Assembly: GCF_048544455.1 (NCBI RefSeq)
Contig: NC_133530.1
Coordinates: 19,335,748 to 19,399,747, forward strand
Source: Silene latifolia
Lineage: Eukaryota; Streptophyta; Magnoliopsida; Caryophyllales; Caryophyllaceae
Length of the DNA stretch: 64,000 bases
Direction: 5' to 3'
The notes below the pieces were generated by a model. It ran no database searches and was not told where the DNA came from. It saw only the letters and a program-made list of their open reading frames with translations. The translations under genes were made by a program, and so were the position numbers. Of the stretch, positions 22,347-32,972 are shown piece after piece. Each line of letters opens with the position of its first letter. The stretch's first letter is position 1.

Positions 22347-23657
22347 ATGGCTTCTAAGAAGCAAAAGAAAACGGTTGTGGATTTCATGGGGTGCAAAAAC
22401 TTGAGTTTGGAACATAAAGAGACATGGAAAATCTTGTATGATAGGAGTATTCTCGGTACTAAGTTTGTCGATACCGATTCCCTTGATGAATTAGGGCTTA
22501 AAAGCGCGGTGAAGGAGTTGTTTGATCGAATTGGGTTGACAGCATTTTGTGAAATTCAAGCACCTACCTTTCGACGTTTTACTTTAGAGTTTCTGGCCAC
22601 TCTAGAAATACACAAAGATGATGACCCGCCTAGAATTACGTTTCACCTTGAGGGCGAGGAGAGGGAGTTGAGTTTTGCACAATTACGAGAGATCTTTGGT
22701 ATAGCTGAGACGGGGCATGAGGAATTTCGGAAGTTGAGTGACAGAGAGGTGGATGGTTTTTGGAAGGCTATTTCGGGACAAGCTTATCCTTTGTCTAATG
22801 AGAAGAGTGCTAAGAATGCTGACATCCCGCACCCTGGCCTTCGCTATGTTCATAGGGTGTTGACTTCCACCTTCTTGTGCAAGGGTGAACAGACACACTT
22901 ACCTCGAGCTGATTTGAGTTATTTGTGGGCAATGATGACTGAATGCCATAGTCATCCGGATTGGGTGGAGATCTTTCTTAACGGCTGTAAGAAACACCAA
23001 GGGGCTGCTTCTGGGAATATTCCGTTAGGGGGCATGGTTACTTTGCTTGCCCGTTACTTCCAAATTGAAGAGCCTAAGGATAGGGTTGGAGGCGAAATTT
23101 CTATCAATATAGAGTTTATGAAAGCGTGTGACATGATTGTGTTTATTGCTGAAGATGGTGAGTATATTTGGACCCTGGGGACCAATCATCATTACTACTT
23201 ACGGTTACCTCCACCTGAGGAACGGCCTCTACCTTTGGGACCCACTCCCGCCCACTTCCACATTCACTCGGATATGAATGGATTATTTCGAGTTCCCGAG
23301 CGTGTTACTTCTAGGGCGGCAACGCGAGTGTCTCCTGCTGTTGAGGCTAGGGCGGCACCGCGAGTATCTCCTCCAGCTGAGGAGGTTGGTCCGTCAAATT
23401 CCTCAGATTTTGTGCAGTGGCGTGATTGGAGGGAGAAGATGGAGGATATGTTGAGGGAGACTTTGGATAACACTCGTCTTTCCGTTGAGGTGAGCCGGTG
23501 TGTGAACCGATTTTACTTGACAAGGCATCCAGATGGGTATGTGGAGCCTTCTAAAGAGTTTTATGATGAGCTCGCTGCTAATGAGCAAGCCCGGTTGGCT
23601 AGGAGAGCGGTACGTGAGGCTCGGTCATGTGGCGCTAGTTCATCCTCGGATTCTTGA
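22347..23657 (+). CDS. Stand-alone Athila-type ORF1-like reading frame (looks whole)
   Basis: One continuous frame of 436 codons from the ATG in AAGATGGCTTCTAAG. The N-terminal part has the same layout as the fossils at 549-2052 and 5781-7292 (LDELGLKSAVKELFDRIG, FTLEFLATLE, LREIFGIA), followed by a longer middle region (DIPHPGLRYVHRVLTSTFLCKGE, IPLGGMVTLLARYF) and a low-complexity Ser-rich tail. Athila-group LTR elements carry such an ORF downstream of pol; its function is unknown. I see no LTRs, gag or pol within several kb. It is a fossil of an LTR element or a frame kept after the rest was lost. Downstream, a CACATTTGAGGACAAAG block (23707-23723) resembles the segment after this ORF in such elements. 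Confidence 0.7.
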   Translation: MASKKQKKTVVDFMGCKNLSLEHKETWKILYDRSILGTKFVDTDSLDELGLKSAVKELFDRIGLTAFCEIQAPTFRRFTLEFLATLEIHKDDDPPRITFHLEGEERELSFAQLREIFGIAETGHEEFRKLSDREVDGFWKAISGQAYPLSNEKSAKNADIPHPGLRYVHRVLTSTFLCKGEQTHLPRADLSYLWAMMTECHSHPDWVEIFLNGCKKHQGAASGNIPLGGMVTLLARYFQIEEPKDRVGGEISINIEFMKACDMIVFIAEDGEYIWTLGTNHHYYLRLPPPEERPLPLGPTPAHFHIHSDMNGLFRVPERVTSRAATRVSPAVEARAAPRVSPPAEEVGPSNSSDFVQWRDWREKMEDMLRETLDNTRLSVEVSRCVNRFYLTRHPDGYVEPSKEFYDELAANEQARLARRAVREARSCGASSSSDS

Positions 23658-24175
23658 GCTTTCAAGGTGCTCCCTTTCATCTTACGTTGTTTTTGTCTTA
23701 TTTCACACATTTGAGGACAAAGTGTTAATCAAGCGTGTGGTGTCTGTGTGAGTCACATATTTTGGATTAGGATTATAATTAGAATGTTAGGGTAACAGTC
23801 GTAAAGACTAGTCGGTGTTTGGAGGGAGTCTTAGTATTATAATGTCTGTGTATCTGCTACCATCTTTGCTTGGCTGTCTGAGTGAGTCTAGGTGAAAATG
23901 GAAGTTATTAGGTGAAAAATTACAAGCGGTCTGTTTACCCTTTAAAAACAGAACAAGGCCATTTTATTGTACAAGTAGTGAAAATGGAAGTTATTAGGTG
24001 AACCGAGATGAAAAGTATAAGTCATATATGTGAATAGAGTTGAGTTTACTATCCTACTGAGTGTATTTTGGTAACAAGCATCCCTGCATTCAGATATATA
24101 CAGATCAAACACTCCATATCTTGCGAAAATGTTTATTCTGAATTTTTCCGAGTCCATTGCTTCATCTTTTAGCGA
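23658..24175. other. Intergenic between ORF1-like frame and K+ channel gene 2
   Basis: No gene is seen. The block GTGAAAATGGAAGTTATTAG occurs twice about 86 bp apart (23892 and 23978), marking a small direct duplication. The part next to 24176 is probably 3' UTR of the channel gene. Confidence 0.5.
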
Positions 24176-25422
24176 TCAATCAGCAAATGTTAAGTCGAAA
24201 ATAGACAGTGATCCTGCCTGATTCACATCCAGTTCTTCAAATTCTTTCAACACCCGTAATACATCATCTTGACTTATTTTTCTCATCTGCTTGAGCTTAT
24301 ACAGCACAAATTCAGCAGCACTGCAAGTAAGACATCCAGGGAAAAAAGAATGACACAAATGACAAGAGTAAATGTTTTTTCATGAACTGAATCCTATTTT
24401 TCAGAAATGCACCATTTTCTTTTCGGCGAAATAAACCCATTTCAATTTTTGTCAGTTTTAGTATTTCTGTCAAAGTAAGCGATTTCAGAGAATAGGAAGA
24501 AGTAACAGGTAGAAACTTACTTGACAACGCCATCATGGTCGATATCAGCATCCTCGAGATCAACAATAGTCACACGTCGAGAAAGTACCCATTTAATTAG
24601 ATCATTTTGCCTTCTTTCCGTGTTTAGCTCTGCAAGGTAAAGGAAGAGCTGTGCTACGCAAATTGTACTGGTCAGAATCCATAGTACTGCAAATATACGG
24701 CCGCGCTTTGTCGAGAAGCTATTATCTCCATAACCTAAGGATGTCATAGTAACACAAACACAGTAAAATGCATCAAGAAAATCCAATTTCTCGACGAAAA
24801 TCAGGAAGAGTATCCCAGTAACCTGTAGTAAGAAAAGAACTATACTGGTCACTACACACTTATGTTTAACTTTCTTTGTTTCAATCTCTTTCAGAATGTC
24901 ATCTGGACGGAATTTTCTGCGCATTCTCCGTGCACTTTTGATTAATCCCTCTTGTTTCTCGACCAAGTAATCCGCGGCCTTGCTGAGGACCAACACAATC
25001 AAAGCCATCCCTGAGAAGACAAAGGCACAAGCAAGGAGCTTGGCGAGGGCAGTCCGAGGGACAAGATCTCCGTATCCTACTGTCGTCATGGTAACGACAC
25101 AAAAATATAGAGCATCAACTATAGGAGTTGTCTTTTTACCACTAAGTTGATCAGTGACCATGTAAAAGCAAATTGCCCCAATACCAAGGTAAATGGTCAA
25201 GAATGCAGTAACTCTTCTAACACTTGGGTGCAGCTTTGGAAAGCGGGGTTCCGGAGTTGGAACAGGCTCATTAGAATGAATGTCTCTAGGTATACATACT
25301 ATGATGGGAGCACTTCTAGATCTTCGAAGTTTCTTTCGCTTGGTAACATCCTTCTGCTGGTGTCCAAGTGAGGAATTATGTGAAGGTAATAAGGGTTCCT
25401 GTAAGCTCCTCTGGTTTTCCAT
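24176..25422 (-). CDS. TPK1-like: Two-pore K+ channel, TPK1/KCO1 type (copy 2)
   Basis: Two exons, 25422-24521 and 24320-24176, with donor GTAAGT and acceptor CTTGCAG, at the same position as in copy 1; 348 aa. It has an N-terminal RSRSAP (34-39), a better 14-3-3 mode-I-like site than in copy 1, four membrane spans, and GYGD filters at 116-119 and 230-233. EF-hand 1 (D293-E304) is intact by ligand pattern. EF-hand 2 (DVNQAGSLSIFD) has Asn, Ala and a final Asp and is probably weak. The C-terminal tail is shorter than in copy 1. A long 5' UTR intron is likely, with acceptor CTTTTCAG at about 25460 and possible donor GTATGT near 26970, and would hold the MITE at 25913-26355. It is a local paralogue of 13001-14207, head to head with SPO11-1. 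Confidence 0.93.
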
Positions 25423-25912
25423 TGCGGTAATTCAATCCCACCAAGCTGTACAGATGGCCTGAAAAGACGCCGAAGTTGTGTAAAGATCAGAATACCTTAC
25501 ACAGAAAGATCGACAGTTTCTCAAACTTCAACCTGCAGGTAAATACAGTAGAGGCTCGCCTTGAGGACTCTTACAAATGGCATGCTACAGGGGTTATAGG
25601 TACGCAGCCGGCCACCTTGTCCTTGCGTTAGTACTGATACAAGAAGGGGGAAGGCTGTTTCCCGATGGCACATTTATGAAAATTATGTCGAGAAAATCAA
25701 ACAATTTCTACTACTACTTCACATGTATTTGGAGAACTTATGATCAAATTGATATAGGTCGACAGTAAAAAAAACAAATGGCAATAATAAAACTGAGATG
25801 AATTAGTACTATCTCATAGCCATTGTCAAAATATACTTTTACCGTTTACCATAATTATCCAAATACTCGCAAATAATTTCATAGCCATCATCAAACAATA
25901 TTTACCCTGTTA

Positions 25913-26355
25913 GGCTCTGTTTGGTAAAACTGACTGAAAAGGTACCTGAAACCTGAAAAGGTACCTAAAACCTGATAAGGTGGCTGAAATTAAAAAGGTA
26001 CCTGAAAAGCTAGCTGAAAATTGAAAACTGATAAGATAGCTGATTAATTGTAAAATGTTTGGTAAAACTAACTGAAAAGGTAACTGATTTTTTGTAAAAT
26101 GACATAAAAGGACAATTAATAATTATACTAAATTAATTTAGATAAAGGGTAAATATGTAAAGTAGAACATTTCAGCTACCTGAAACATTAAAAAGCTACC
26201 TTGAGTGGCTTTTCATTTCAGGTACCTGAAAAGTCGTTTCAGGTACCTGAAATCACTTTACCAAACAACACTAGGTAAAACAACTACCTGAAATATTAGT
26301 CAAATCAGGTTGTTTGGTCAAATCAGGTACCTGAAATACCTTGCCAAACATAGCC
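25913..26355. mobile_element. PIF/Harbinger-type MITE, GGTACC-rich (443 bp)
   Basis: The ends GGCTCTGTTTGG and CCAAACATAGCC are inverted, with TTA on both sides (25910-25912 and 26356-26358). The inside repeats the palindrome CAGGTACCTG and variants. A second copy is at 47040-47474. It lies upstream of K+ channel gene 2, probably in its 5' UTR intron. Confidence 0.85.
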
Positions 26356-26449
26356 TTAGACTTGGTGACTAACCATGATTTATATATAAGGGGAGAGAAA
26401 GTTTAAAGTGGAAACTATTAATGTTACAAGATATATAAATTAGGAACAA

Positions 26450-26625
26450 AAAATGAAAATTCTCAAGGGCTTAGGTTCAAGCCTCCTCAAGAGTAATCTT
26501 GTGGAATGTTTATGACCTGAGTTTATGCTTTTTAGACTTTGAGTCTGTCATTCTCGGGTAGTTTACTTGTCACCTGATATATGTGGTTTGCAGGCTATTA
26601 CGTATACTTGGAGTTTACCTACCGC
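26450..26625 (+). mobile_element. tRNA-like SINE remnant
   Basis: It shares CTCAAGGGCTTAGGTTCAAGCC, GACCTGAG and a GTTTGCAGG-like end with 34945-35290. The GGTTCAAGCC block resembles a tRNA B box. Boundaries are approximate. Confidence 0.35.
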
Positions 26626-27594
26626 GCACCAAAAGTAGCGCCCCTCGTCATTAAAAAAATATTTGAACATTTCAACTAAAATTCCAATTTCTTCATAATT
26701 CAAGCGGCAAGCACCCCTCAATTCCGCCACTACTTGGACTATATTATCACGGAAAATTAGTCAAATTTGACATGGTTTGACCAAGATTCAATGGAGACCA
26801 TAAAAATGAGATGGAATCATCTAACATAAGTCTTTGATTGAATTATAGAAAATTGCTAACATAACTCGAGAAAGTTAAAAATTCAAACAATAATTATGAA
26901 TTTATGATTCTTTTAAGTAAAAAATACAGAATAAAGGAAAAAAAAAATACACGAGAAGATGGGTGTTACATACCAGGAACGGTAAGAATGTGCACGTAGT
27001 TTTAAATACAAGAAGAAATAGCAAAATTTATGGTGGATTCTCTGCATTATAGACTGACCAAAAATGGTGATTTATATAGCTTAAGCTTAAGGGTGATTAG
27101 ATGACTAAGTCAGTATTGGTTTTTTGGACGTGTTAAACGATAATTATTCTGGTCTCTGGAGCTTTGCTGTGAATGAATCTGCGTGAATACGTGATAGTTG
27201 ATTGTGTTTTGCATGAGATCAATTGAAATATGTTCTCATATTTTATGCCGGCAGAAACCAAGAACGTGGTTCGGCTCCTTTTATTTTAACAACTAATAGG
27301 TCAGGTTCGGATTACGACTATATTCACTATAACTGTTGGGAATAAATATGTAGTTACAGTAAACGAAATAGATTACGGTATACCAAACAGGCCTTCTAAG
27401 TTTTAAGATCCAGAGAAAAACCAAGCAGCCCAAACAATCTAAAAGCCAGCAATAGCATCGAGGCTGAAAAAGAATTAGAGGAATACAATAACTTGAGAGA
27501 CGGTTTCTCATTAAAGCTATTGAGAGACCACGAAAACTGGGAGGTATAAATACTTGAATTCCAGAAAAGAACAGTAGGACCAAAAAGACTGAAA

Positions 27595-30500
27595 ATGGAG
27601 GGAAACCGTTTAAATCCGAAATCCAGCGACTTACTTCACAAAATCCGAGGTAAAATTAATCGTTCTATCATGCTAAATCCTTCTATTACTTTCAATTTAT
27701 TTAAAAATATTTTAGGTTTTTAATGCATGCATCGTGTTCCCCAATTCTAGGTTTCGTTCGCTCGATTGTTATAGAACTTTGCAACGGTCGATCGCCAGTG
27801 ATTTCCGTCAATAAATTCCGAACATATTGCAGTAATTCGGTTGATAATTGGTATAATTGTTGTTTTGTCTCTTTAATCGCTGTTTTAATTCAGATAAACG
27901 ATTATTTAATTGCGTGATTAACACAGTGAACTGTTAAATTGAGCTTGTGATTTGGTAATTTCTGTTATGTAAAGAGTAAGGGAAGTTGCGTTATGATTGT
28001 CGCTAATTGCGGCGTATATTACCCCAAAATGCGGTAAAAGAAGCTCCTAAACCTTGATAACTCGGTTGTGGATTGGTGTTGCTGACGATATTCAAAACAT
28101 ATGCTAAATTGCTAATTACTCAGCTTAGGATGGAGCATATGAATGTCCTCTTATCGGTTTATCGCCAAATGATTGTTGAGTGATTAAGGATTTATCTGGC
28201 TTCTAGTTTTAATAATTATTGTGTATAAAACCGTCAAACAGTGTGAGACTGACCGAGACAGTCCTTCTATATACTCCGTATAAAACACTCATTTATTACT
28301 TACAAAAAGGACCGTCTCACACTACAAGACAGTATTGTCCTATAATTTGTGTTCTAGCTTAGGTGTTCATAAAGTATGGCCTTGCCTCACTTTGTTTTTT
28401 GCTTGCTAAAGCACTTTACATACGTTTATATGATCGCAAAACGTAAAACTTGTATTCTTCTAAGCCTTTTGTTTGAAAAATGAAAGTGATGGTATTTAGT
28501 GTTTTCACTTTGATCTACTGTTGCATGTACTTTGATCTACTGTTGTATGTAGTCTCTGCAGTTCTGGTATGCCCACAGGAGTAGAGACGCTCACCCTGAG
28601 AAAACAATCTCATGCGCATAGGACTAGTAAGTGCTAATCGCCATTTGGAGTTTTGGACTATGTTGAAATTAGGAGTTTGAATTTAATCAGAGTTAAAAGA
28701 TTTCATATACGCTATGCTTTCTGTGAAAATGCTGTTTTTGATGAACCTTCTCCTTCCACAGATGTTCTCCTAAGGGTGTTACTTATTGTCCAGCAGCTTC
28801 TACAAGAAAACAGACATGCGTCAAAACGGGATATATATTATACATATCCATCTATTTTTTCAGGTGGTTACAGTCCACAGCTGAACATTTATAATTCGAA
28901 CTTTTACGTTTTACTTCAAGTTTAGAGGCTTCTTTCACTGCTCTAATGGTGTACATTTACGTCCTCTTGTAATGGGGTTATCATATTGTGTAGACTCGCG
29001 ACTCGTGAGTAAAGAAATAGGGGTTATCATATTGCTCTGGAAAACTGAGCGAAATCCTTTTTTCTATGCAGATCAGTCTGTTGTTGACCGAGCCATAAAT
29101 GATATATGTATACTTCTTGAATGCAGCCGTCACAACCTCAATGTGGTATTGTACTTTATCCTTCATGTTTTGTGCTTAACTGGCTAAATTTCTGATATAT
29201 GTTTAATACACTGTAAAGTTCTGCCATATTCGTCCATAAATTCAATTGGAATCTTTTTAACCATGTTTAATGGCTCCTTCATAATGAAACGGAGCAATGA
29301 GGTAGGCAGTCGATCCAGTCATGCAGCTCTCTTAGAATTGCCTTTGTATAGTTTAGTCATATAAAGTGCATTTGTTGAGATTCCATCATCAAAATGATAC
29401 GTACCTGCTCCCTCATATTATTGCCTACAAATTTCTTGATTTGCTGAGTAGGTCTTTATCACACATTTCCATTAATTGATCAAAGATTTGTTTGTGTCAC
29501 TTGGAAAAAGGTTGGTGCGTTGTTAACTCACGGGTAAGGGTGCGTACATCCGCTATTTGTGGGAGCCCTTGAGGCAGTCGGGTAATGTTGTTGTTGATCA
29601 AAGACTGGTTTGGTTAAACGTAAATTGTAGGGTTTGGGGTGCAGTGTGTAGGACTCTAGGGTACACTTGAATGAGTGACTTTCGAGTTGCTTTATGTTGT
29701 CTCATATAATAATATTTTAAAAAGTAAAAAAGAAACTACAATTACTAAATTTGTTTCCTTTGTTTAGTTCTGTATACTATCATATTTTTGAAATTCATTT
29801 GTTTGGGTACTTACAGTCTTACACTGTACTTCACATTTCTGCAGGTGTCTGTTGCAAAAGGGTATCTACATCTACACTTGTTCAGATTTTCTCCTTCAGT
29901 TCTTCTTGCTCTGTTTTGTCTCATGATGCTTAGTTGGTTGCAAGCAATTACAAAATTTCTAAGGTGGAAACGAAATGATGCATTTTTTGTCTGATCATTT
30001 TTTTTTTAAATAAAAAATTCAATTTAATGGACAATCGCTAATTGACGTTGACCTTTTGACAAGTATGGCAAGGGATAGAGTATTAATTTTATCTTTGAAC
30101 AGACGGTGCAACTATGTAGGCAAACTGCGTGCAGAATCTTATTATCTGCAGGCACCATGATTCTTGCTGATTGTGTCGTCAAATTTTGAAACATACTTCA
30201 GAAGCAGTTTTCTTTTATATGTGTTTACTTTGGCTCTTTTCAGACTGGTGATGGGCTGGATAAGATTTACGGAAGATGGAAAGAAATGTGACTGTCTATC
30301 AAGTCCTAATACTGTAAGTGACCACAATATTCAGTGCCATTAAACGGAAGATAGTTCAGATTTACACCATATCCATTTGTTTTCAGGCTCAATCTATTCC
30401 GGTTCAAGTTGAAGATATTCAAGATATCCAATTCTATAAAAGTTCTGTTTCAAGATGAATGATGGCTCAATATACATAATTGTGAATATTTCATGCTTAA

Positions 30501-32244
30501 AAGTTTACTCTCGGTCTACCACTGTTGAGAAACACTTGCATTTGATTCACTTACCCACCAATTCGGGTGTTTGCCAAAACGCCCATAAGTATACGAGTGG
30601 TGCTGTTGATTGTTAATTTCATTGACTCATGGTTTTAGATATCCTCAGCTTTGCTCGATACATCTTAGTAATTGAAAAGGAGTCAGGTACGATCTTTCTA
30701 TCATTGATCTTCAAATAAAATCCAGTTTTTTTAACAAACTAATACCTGTCAACACACACAGTTTTTCAGCGTTTGGCTAATGATCGGTTCTGCAGCTTCA
30801 ACCAATGCATTGTTATTACGGCAAGTGCGGCAACCTTTTTCTTTTTGGTAAATTCTACTCAATGTAAGTGTTGACTGTAGCTTTTACAGGGGCGAGGATA
30901 CCCAGATATTCCTACAAGAAGGTATCTCTTGCCCTCTTAGCTGCTTAATGTTGTGTGTGTATTACTTTGCCAGTTAGCGATCTCTTCCATGTACATAATT
31001 ATATGCGTAAATGTTTTCTTACTAGATTCTTGCGTCTCCTTGCTGAGAAGTTGTGCATTCCTGTGTATGGCTTGGTGGATTCTGATCCATATGGGTTTGA
31101 CATCCTGACCACGTATCGGTTTGGCTCTCTGGTTAGTAAACCTAAGCATTACTGAAAACCACTTTCTTGCTGTTTGTATCATCTGTCAGCATGATCACGG
31201 AAGTAAGAAATGACATTCAGAATTTTACGGCTACTAAACACGTGGATGTGCGTGGGTCTTACTCCTAAATCGTCTGAGGGGAGTCAGAGTCTGTAAAAGA
31301 AGCTTAAAGAATAGTCACACTGTAACAGTATAGAACTTCTTAATGTTGGCAGCAGTCAATAGACAAATATTCTACTTCCATCTTCTGTGCTCAGTGTTGA
31401 TCTTGTTCTCTATTTCAATTGTAATGTTTTCTTTCTCCCGCTGTTGTTTTCTAAGGAAATGGCGTATGATGCGGAACTTCTTCGTATACCGGAGATCTGC
31501 TGGATTGGTGCTTTCACATCAGACTCTGAAAGATATGATCTTCCTTCACAGTGTCTTCTTCCCCTATCAACTGAAGGTAGATTGAACTCATATATATGGT
31601 ATTCATAATTTAGCACCCGAAAAAGAGTTTGCCATTGTGAATAGAGCATTAAGGTCGCCTGTCTATCCTAATTTACATCTAGAACATCGGCCCAATTGCC
31701 CAAATTCTTTGTCATTGACCCCCCTGTTATCATCTTGTCAGACAAGAAGAGAACTGAAGCAATTTTAAGCAGATGTTACCTGCAGAATGAGCTACAGTGG
31801 AGGTACATCTTTACCAGCCTGTTTAAGTAGCCATGATCTTTTGCTGCTACTGCTGACTGAATACCACTTTTGTATAAAAGACTGGAACTAGAGATGATGC
31901 TGGAAAAAGGCGTGAAATTTGAGATTGAAGCATTGTCTGTTCACTCACTTTCCTATTTGTCAGAGAAATATCTGCCTTCTAAAATCAAAGGTAATGTCAA
32001 CTCGTCAACAATTGCTTCATTAAATTGCTCTCATCTTCGATAAGCATACTCGAATTGGTAGTTTCTTTGGCAGCTAATATCTGTTTGTTTAATGCTGATC
32101 ATCTGCTTTGATGATACTTTATCTGATTATTCCTCTTCAGTTTTCCTTAGTTGTCATATGTTCAGTTAATGATTTTCAGATATGCTGTTGCGAAAACACC
32201 AAGTATTTAGCAGTGAAATGTACTCTTTGTTGAATTTGTACTAA
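27595..32244 (+). CDS. SPO11-1: SPO11-1, meiotic DNA double-strand-break transesterase
   Basis: A topoisomerase VI A-like enzyme that cuts DNA through a tyrosine in meiosis. Exons by homology: 27595-27649, 27751-27850, 28562-28626, 28762-28863, 29072-29145, 29845-29861, 30244-30313, 30387-30423, 30639-30686, 30762-30820, 30890-30921, 31026-31131, 31456-31576, 31742-31802, 31881-31990, then a terminal exon. All junctions keep frame. RDIYY holds the catalytic tyrosine (Y100); the TOPRIM glutamate lies in ILVIEKE (E186) and the metal-binding Asps in DSDPYG (D238, D240). Two splice oddities: the intron 30424-30638 reads AT-AG with a U12-like ATATCC donor, and 30821-30889 is GC-AG. The last exon is uncertain: 32180-32244 (373 aa) or 32950-32972 (359 aa, ending MMPNFH). 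The related Arabidopsis protein has 362 aa. Confidence 0.9.
29519..29600 (+). mobile_element. Au-type SINE 3' fragment
   Basis: GGGTGCGTACATCCG, then GGGAGCCCTTGAGGCA, CGGGTAATG and a (TTG)n tail match the 3' half of the plant Au SINE family as I remember it. It lies in an intron of SPO11-1. Confidence 0.6.
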
Positions 32245-32447
32245 ACATGTTGGTGTGTCAGAAGGGGGGAGTTGAAGTCTAGGAAACAAGCAGGTAAAAT
32301 TCAAAGAAGACAATTAGCTTTCTTTCTTTGTGTAAAAGTTCACCCCTCAGAACGGCAGAGACATTTACACGACATTTACATGTATCACCTTATAATATTT
32401 CCTATGAAGTGTATGGCTCTCTTAATAGATAAGTAAAAAAACAAATA

Positions 32448-32693
32448 CTTTGTTCATCCCATTTATATTGTTCTCATTTGACTTTGCTTGTCAAAAGCCA
32501 TCGGCATTGTCGGCAATTGTATCAAAATATGCTATAGTTTCTTCTGAAACATAATATGAAAATAGTTGTTTTAGTAAATCATATGTTATAGATTTTGCAT
32601 TAATGTTCATACATTTGTAGAAAATAATGGTCAAAGTTTGCTATAGGTTGACCGTTAAAGTCAAATTCAGACAATATAAATGAGACAAGGAAG
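32448..32693. mobile_element. Diverged Stowaway-like MITE
   Basis: TA flanks both sides (32446-32447 and 32694-32695). The subterminal parts are inverted copies: CATCCCATTTATATTGT against ACAATATAAATGAGACA. It lies just downstream of SPO11-1 or in its last intron, depending on which terminal exon is used. Confidence 0.6.
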
Positions 32694-32972
32694 TATTAAA
32701 TATGGCGAAGAATATCTTTGTTTGGTATGAAATTAGATATTCCATATATCTATGGAAAAAAATTCTGTTCGACGAGAACACTTGGAGTTCATGTCCTTTA
32801 ACGGATTTCACGTGCCGCTTCAGCATAATAACTTATCAGCACGCTCCCTTCCATTTCACTTATGCGTTCTTTTCATATCAATGTTAATGTGTGTAATTTG
32901 TGTCTTTGGTTCATTTTGAATTTCAACATTTCTTATTCTTTTTGTGCAGATATGATGCCAAACTTTCACTGA

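Noticed and set aside
30424-30480. Reading SPO11-1 exon 8 on through 30424 to a GT further right
   Set aside because: This adds residues with no counterpart in the related protein and gives no good donor, whereas the AT-AG reading aligns residue for residue.
31343-31649. Overlapping plus and minus frames in the SPO11-1 region
   Set aside because: They are extensions or shadows of SPO11-1 exon 13 (31456-31576) into introns.
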